Shown here in pieces: positions 60,806-64,000 of a stretch of 64,000 bases of DNA. The DNA is from Nodosilinea sp. FACHB-131. GTDB lineage: Bacteria > Cyanobacteriota > Cyanobacteriia > Phormidesmidales > Phormidesmidaceae. The notes below the pieces were generated by a model that was not told the DNA's origin, searched no databases, and saw nothing but the letters and a program-made list of their open reading frames with translations. A program made the position numbers and the translations under genes. The stretch spans positions 213,336 through 277,335 of the forward strand of contig NZ_JACJOF010000010.1 in NCBI RefSeq assembly GCF_014695395.1, given 5' to 3'. The stretch's first letter is position 1, and each line of letters starts with the position of its first letter.

Positions 60806-61939
60806 TTAAGTAAAGCTGTCAAGTACAGCACTGGTGCGATCGAGCCCCAGCGCGAGCACGCCGTTCTGCCCCCCAAAGCCAAAGCTAAAGCACAGAGCCA
60901 CCTCCAAATCAGCCGGAATGGGGCGGGTCACGAGTTTGGGATAGATGCTCTCGCCCTGAACCCCCGTATTGGGCGGCAGCACTTGATGACGCAGTGCCAG
61001 CAGGCAAAGCGCCGCCCCGATCGCTCCAGATGCCCCCAGGGTATGTCCTGTCGCCCCCTTAGTCGAACTGGCCAAGGGTAAAGCAGGAAATCCCTGGGTT
61101 AGAAGACTAACTTCGTGCTCATCATTCAGCCAAGTGCCGGTGCCATGGGCGTGCACATAGCCCACCTGAACAGGCTCTACCCCGCTGTGCTGTAAACAAT
61201 TTCTTAAGGCTAGGCGGCTGCCCACCAGTTCAGGGTCGGGAGCAGTGCGGTGGTAAGCATCGGCACTAAATCCTGCCCCTAAAATGCAGCCGTAGGGTTG
61301 GGGGCCACCTCGCGCCCGCCATGCTGCCTCCGACTCCAGCACCAGCACCGCCGCCCCTTCTCCCAGCACCAATCCTTCTCGATGGGAGGCAAAAGGATAG
61401 CAGCCGGTGGTGGCGAGGGCTCCCAATTGCTCAAAACCAGTCAAGGTGAGGGGCGTTATGGGCGCTTCGGCAGCACCGACAATGACGCGATCGCACTGCC
61501 CCCGCAGCACCAGCTCATAGCCCTGAAAAATCGCCGTCAGCCCGGTAGCACAGGCTGTCATCGGGGCCAGCACCGGGCCTTGAGATTGGAGATGGCGGGC
61601 AACGGCGATCGCCCCCATGTGCGGTAGCGCTGCCAGCCAGGGATTGTCTACCCAAGACTCAGAGCGGGCCATCCGTTCCCAACGGCCCTGAAAGCTGCGG
61701 CTGGAACCAACCACTACGCCGCAGTCGACTAGGGGAATCGTGAGTTGAGCATCGGCGATCGCCTCCGCCACCGCCAACCCCAGCAAGTTCTCAAGGTCAG
61801 TGGGCGTATCGCCGACCATAGCCAAAGGCCGAGGCGGCAGTTCTGGAAACGGCTGTCTGACCCGAATGCCTGATTTTCCAGCCAGAAGATCTTCCCAAGT
61901 AGCCGTCGCTGTAGGTCCTAGGGCTGTGACCAGCCCCAT
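60806..61939 (-). CDS. Beta-ketoacyl-ACP synthase (KAS II type), atypical start
   Basis: This 377-residue thiolase-fold condensing enzyme has catalytic Cys in MTACATGLTAIFQGYE, the first His in YVHAHGTGTWLNDEHE, Lys in SSTKGATGHTLGASGAIGAA with the second His, and FSFGFGGQNGVL. It condenses malonyl-ACP with acyl-ACP, for fatty acids or a secondary product. The conserved N-terminal strand VVVTGMG is encoded just upstream, but no ATG/GTG/TTG precedes it in frame. So translation starts at the ATG inside it (61939) or at a non-standard codon such as CTG 61984. It lies 37 nt downstream of the cyclophilin gene, same strand, and is probably co-transcribed. Confidence 0.82.
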   Translation of the reverse strand: MGLVTALGPTATATWEDLLAGKSGIRVRQPFPELPPRPLAMVGDTPTDLENLLGLAVAEAIADAQLTIPLVDCGVVVGSSRSFQGRWERMARSESWVDNPWLAALPHMGAIAVARHLQSQGPVLAPMTACATGLTAIFQGYELVLRGQCDRVIVGAAEAPITPLTLTGFEQLGALATTGCYPFASHREGLVLGEGAAVLVLESEAAWRARGGPQPYGCILGAGFSADAYHRTAPDPELVGSRLALRNCLQHSGVEPVQVGYVHAHGTGTWLNDEHEVSLLTQGFPALPLASSTKGATGHTLGASGAIGAALCLLALRHQVLPPNTGVQGESIYPKLVTRPIPADLEVALCFSFGFGGQNGVLALGLDRTSAVLDSFT

Positions 61940-61976
61940 GCCGGTTACAACAACGGCCTGATTCCTAGTATCTTGC

Positions 61977-62720
61977 CTACTCAGTCTTCAGATTCTCCAG
62001 CCCAGCCGTGACCCGTGCCGACTCAATGCGATCGCCCTGCTGAATGGCATCCACCACCTCCATACCGCTGGTGACGTAGCCAAACACCGCGTAGCTACCG
62101 TCTAAAAAGGGCAACTCCGCCAGGGTGATGTAAAACTGCGCCGAGGCCGAGTCTACCGCCTGCGATCGCGCCATGGCCACAGCACCCCGAGTGTGGGGCA
62201 GTTCTGGTGCCTCGCTGATGCCGGCTTCTTCAAGGGTTTGGCTATAGATTGGCTCTGCTGCGCCAGCGGGCTTAATTTCTAAGGGAACGTAGCGGGGAGC
62301 TTGGGTGTCGGGGTCGACAAAGCTACCCGTACCCAACTGCTGAGCCGGCACGCTAGGGTCTTTGCTCTGGGGGTCACCGCCTTGAGCAACGAAGGGCTGC
62401 GGATCACGCACTACCCGGTGAAACACTAGGCCATCGTATACACCACGGTTCACCAAATCCACAAAGTTGCCGGCGGTGACTGGGGCATTAGCACCGTCTA
62501 GCTCCATCACAATGGGGCTACCGTTCACCACCATCTCCACAGTTGCCGTCCCCTCCAGCCTGGGCAACCCGGTCGGGGCAACCGCCACTGACTCGGTCAG
62601 GCCGGGGTCTGTAGGGGTCTCACTGGTCGAGTCCAAGCTTGGGGAACTGGCGCAAGCACCCAGCCATAGGGTCAGCAGGGCCGCCAGGGCTAGGGTAAAC
62701 GGGCGTGTCGAGAGAGCCAT
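61977..62720 (-). CDS. Peptidyl-prolyl cis-trans isomerase (cyclophilin), lipoprotein
   Basis: This 247-residue protein has a lipoprotein signal ([16 protein letters not shown], lipobox LGAC) and a Ser/Thr/Pro-rich linker. The cyclophilin domain follows: [60 protein letters not shown] and [20 protein letters not shown]. It is predicted to be membrane-anchored in the periplasm or thylakoid lumen. ATG 62720 begins the signal peptide; an upstream in-frame start is not supported. Confidence 0.9.
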   Translation of the reverse strand: MALSTRPFTLALAALLTLWLGACASSPSLDSTSETPTDPGLTESVAVAPTGLPRLEGTATVEMVVNGSPIVMELDGANAPVTAGNFVDLVNRGVYDGLVFHRVVRDPQPFVAQGGDPQSKDPSVPAQQLGTGSFVDPDTQAPRYVPLEIKPAGAAEPIYSQTLEEAGISEAPELPHTRGAVAMARSQAVDSASAQFYITLAELPFLDGSYAVFGYVTSGMEVVDAIQQGDRIESARVTAGLENLKTE

Positions 62721-62814
62721 CAATACATCGATTCCTAATAGTTCAACCGACCCCCCATGGTATCGCACGGGCTCCAAGCCGGGGCCTGCCGCTCAGCATA
62801 GACCTTTAAACGGT

Positions 62815-63381
62815 CTACAGTCCCTCCAGCGGCACCTGCAAAAACCGCGCCAGTTCTGCCCCCTGATTTTCCAAGTCAGATAGGGGGATCGGTTGACCTA
62901 CCCGAGTTAGCGGAATATCAGGACGACCCTTGATGCGCAGGTAGAGGCTGCGCTTGGGGTTGAGCCCTTCTTTAATCGCGACCCGCACGGCCGTCACATC
63001 TTCTAAGGGGTGCTCAATTTCAATCCGGCGGTTTTTGCCCCAAAATCCCTTGCGGACAATTTGTAGGCGATTGCTAGCCTTGTCGAAGCTGTTGAAACCA
63101 CCGCCCACGTCCAAACTGATGACGACCCAAAGAAACGTGGCTAGACCCAGGGCCGCTACCCCATAAAAGCCCATGGCAATGCCCTGGGGAATAAATACCA
63201 GCTGAGTCGGGTCAGCGAAGGGCAGCAGGTTTTGTTTCAGGTAGCTGGAAGCTCCAGCCAGGGCAAACCCCAGCCCGCCTAGGGTAAGCACCACGGCCCA
63301 AAAAATATTGCTCAGACGACGGGCCCCCAGCACGGTGCGCTGAAGGGTTTGAGATTGAGTAGACGACAGGGAGGTAGTCAT
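62815..63381 (-). CDS. ycf4: Photosystem I assembly protein Ycf4
   Basis: This 188-residue Ycf4 has two N-terminal TM segments (NIFWAVVLTLGGLGFALAG and GFYGVAALGLATFLWVVISL), then FDKASNRLQIVRKGFWGKNR, RIEIEHPLEDVTAVRVAIKE, GLNPKRSLYLRIKGRPDIPL and a C-terminal LARFLQVPLEGL. It helps assemble PSI at the thylakoid. The start at ATG 63381 is preferred over the in-frame 63420 ATG. Divergent from psbD. Confidence 0.93.
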   Translation of the reverse strand: MTTSLSSTQSQTLQRTVLGARRLSNIFWAVVLTLGGLGFALAGASSYLKQNLLPFADPTQLVFIPQGIAMGFYGVAALGLATFLWVVISLDVGGGFNSFDKASNRLQIVRKGFWGKNRRIEIEHPLEDVTAVRVAIKEGLNPKRSLYLRIKGRPDIPLTRVGQPIPLSDLENQGAELARFLQVPLEGL

Positions 63382-63637
63382 AGATCTTAACAAGCGATAG
63401 TGATAGATGAAGAGCGACAAAACCTTAGCAACAGTCTAGACGGGGCGGCTTTAACGCTACGGTTTTCTTCAAATTAGACTGAGCAGACTGGGTATATCAC
63501 CCGCTATTACTCTATATAAACACTGAATCAGCCCAGTCTAAACCCCATTGGGTCTACACCGGTCGCCCCCTGCGACTAACATTGGCTTGAGGCAGCTAGG
63601 CCTCTGGCACCGCCAGCCTGAGAAATTACGTGTCAGA

Positions 63638-63666
63638 TTGTAAAAAAATAGAACTCTCTCTATCAT
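63638..63666 (+). promoter_or_regulatory. Candidate sigma-70 promoter for psbD
   Basis: TTGTAA (63638-63643) and TATCAT (63661-63666) are separated by 17 nt and fit -35 and -10 elements (4/6 and 5/6 matches). A start near 63673 would leave a ~215-nt leader before psbD. psbD in cyanobacteria is commonly transcribed from one or more promoters with long leaders. Prediction only. Confidence 0.45.
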
Positions 63667-63691
63667 AAATAGAAACCCGGTCTCTAGAGGC

Positions 63692-63796
63692 TTGTCTTCT
63701 GAGGCTGCTGGTGCGACTCAAGCAGAGGTATCGGTGATTGGAGCAGGAATATTATTCTCCCTGGCTCTAATATCTGGAATACTTAGTAGTTACTAA
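63692..63796 (+). CDS. Possible small membrane peptide in the psbD leader
   Basis: An open frame of 34 codons from TTG 63692, or 20 codons from GTG 63734, ends with a hydrophobic stretch VIGAGILFSLALISGILSSY. AGAGG lies about 5 nt before the GTG. No database comparison was possible. It is not one of the small photosystem subunits I can recall. Low confidence. Confidence 0.25.
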   Translation: MSSEAAGATQAEVSVIGAGILFSLALISGILSSY

Positions 63797-63855
63797 CCCC
63801 TGCTTTGAGGTAATGCTCTGCCAGGCTATTCTGGATCCATCAGAGCTGCGACCTT

Positions 63856-63891
63856 ATGGATTGGATGTCATATAAAGAGGATTTGACATGA
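63856..63891 (+). CDS. 11-codon leader frame overlapping psbD start
   Basis: ATG at 63856 opens [11 protein letters not shown] and stops at TGA 63889-63891, overlapping the psbD ATG at 63888 (ATGA). An overlap of this kind would permit translational coupling. It could be chance. No Shine-Dalgarno is evident for the leader itself. Confidence 0.25.
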   Translation: MDWMSYKEDLT

Positions 63892-64000
63892 CCATAGCAA
63901 TGGGACGCGCGCAAGCGGAGCGAGGATGGTTCGACGTCCTCGACGACTGGCTAAAGCGCGATCGCTTTGTGTTTATCGGGTGGTCGGGCATCCTGCTGTT
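63888..64000 (+). CDS. psbD: Photosystem II D2 protein, N-terminal part (cut by window edge)
   Basis: The sequence from ATG 63888 encodes [20 protein letters not shown] followed by [17 protein letters not shown], the conserved N-terminus of D2. AAAGAGGA (63875-63882) is a good Shine-Dalgarno, 5 nt before the ATG. D2 pairs with D1 in the PSII reaction centre at the thylakoid. psbC normally follows and overlaps, outside the window. Confidence 0.97.
   Translation, partial: MTIAMGRAQAERGWFDVLDDWLKRDRFVFIGWSGILL

Larger units (their letters stand above)
63421..63887. other. ycf4-psbD divergent spacer
   Basis: This 467-nt region holds regulatory and leader sequence for psbD, with a likely promoter and two tiny reading frames listed below. 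63421-63630 carries no clear signal apart from AT-rich stretches that may hold the ycf4 promoter. Confidence 0.5.

Overview
The window is about 64 kb of cyanobacterial chromosome. The evidence is the psbD start at the right edge, with ycf4 divergent beside it, a P-II gene (glnB) carrying a canonical NtcA site, two PAP/fibrillin proteins, a cobalamin/precorrin gene, a TamB-like protein, and a very high density of the HIP1 palindrome GCGATCGC. The GC-rich coding sequence, the large multi-PAS kinase and the long low-complexity intergenic spacers suggest a filamentous Leptolyngbya/Nodosilinea-type organism. That placement is an inference. I saw no rRNA, tRNA, CRISPR array, transposase or prophage structural genes.

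Layout. 1-4.3 kb: truncated sugar-binding lipoprotein, GH63-type glucosidase, DUF3611 membrane protein. 4.9-10.2 kb: a 1767-residue hybrid histidine kinase with an N-terminal ribbon-helix-helix segment. 10.3-23.6 kb: mostly housekeeping genes (YihY-type membrane protein, LysE exporter, DUF3124 lipoprotein, threonine aldolase, CobH, pentapeptide-repeat protein, SprT-like putative metalloprotein, PHP phosphoesterase, fibrillin, GlcF, FMN reductase, AspA/AstE-type hydrolase, ATP-dependent DNA ligase). 23.6-26 kb: a small AT-richer accessory patch (orphan UPF0175 antitoxin-like protein, two-TM protein, small protein of a family seen again at 54.1 kb). 26-46.3 kb: RarA fusion, LURP-one protein, group 2 sigma factor, TonB-like protein, purple-acid-type phosphatase, FolC, GlnB, coiled-coil membrane protein, isochorismatase-like hydrolase, MraY, DUF3134, fibrillin, AAA-less FtsH-like peptidase, TamB-like fusion, M15 peptidase, AEC transporter, peptidoglycan-binding protein. 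46.6-51.5 kb: CBS protein, MalQ, NUDIX, RidA, GshB and an overlapping DUF6883/DUF4926-type pair. 52.2-53.9 kb: a clearly AT-rich three-gene module, one XRE regulator followed by two overlapping coiled-coil proteins of unknown function. 54.1-64 kb: small paralogous protein behind a perfect 30-nt palindrome, SDR, IlvC, DUF427, Orn/Lys/Arg decarboxylase family enzyme, small membrane protein, internalin-type LRR protein, ketoacyl synthase, cyclophilin, Ycf4, psbD.

The most unusual features are these. (1) Three separate intergenic arrays have an exact 21-nt period but unrelated unit sequences; two show a 63-nt higher-order period. (2) The XRE plus two-coiled-coil module at 52.2-53.9 kb has its own repeated operator-like sequence and is the best candidate for an undescribed system. 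(3) Strand-asymmetric purine/pyrimidine inverted repeats recur; in three genes the pyrimidine arm abuts the start codon in place of a Shine-Dalgarno sequence. (4) Tiny reading frames lie in the psbD leader. (5) Several proteins have unusual architecture (RHH-PAS kinase, RarA fusion, TamB-like fusion, FtsH-like peptidase without AAA).

Most genes appear to be single transcription units or short pairs. Visible couplings are the cyclophilin and ketoacyl synthase genes, AEC and peptidoglycan-binding genes, the DUF6883/DUF4926 ATGA overlap, and the XRE-coiled-coil operon.
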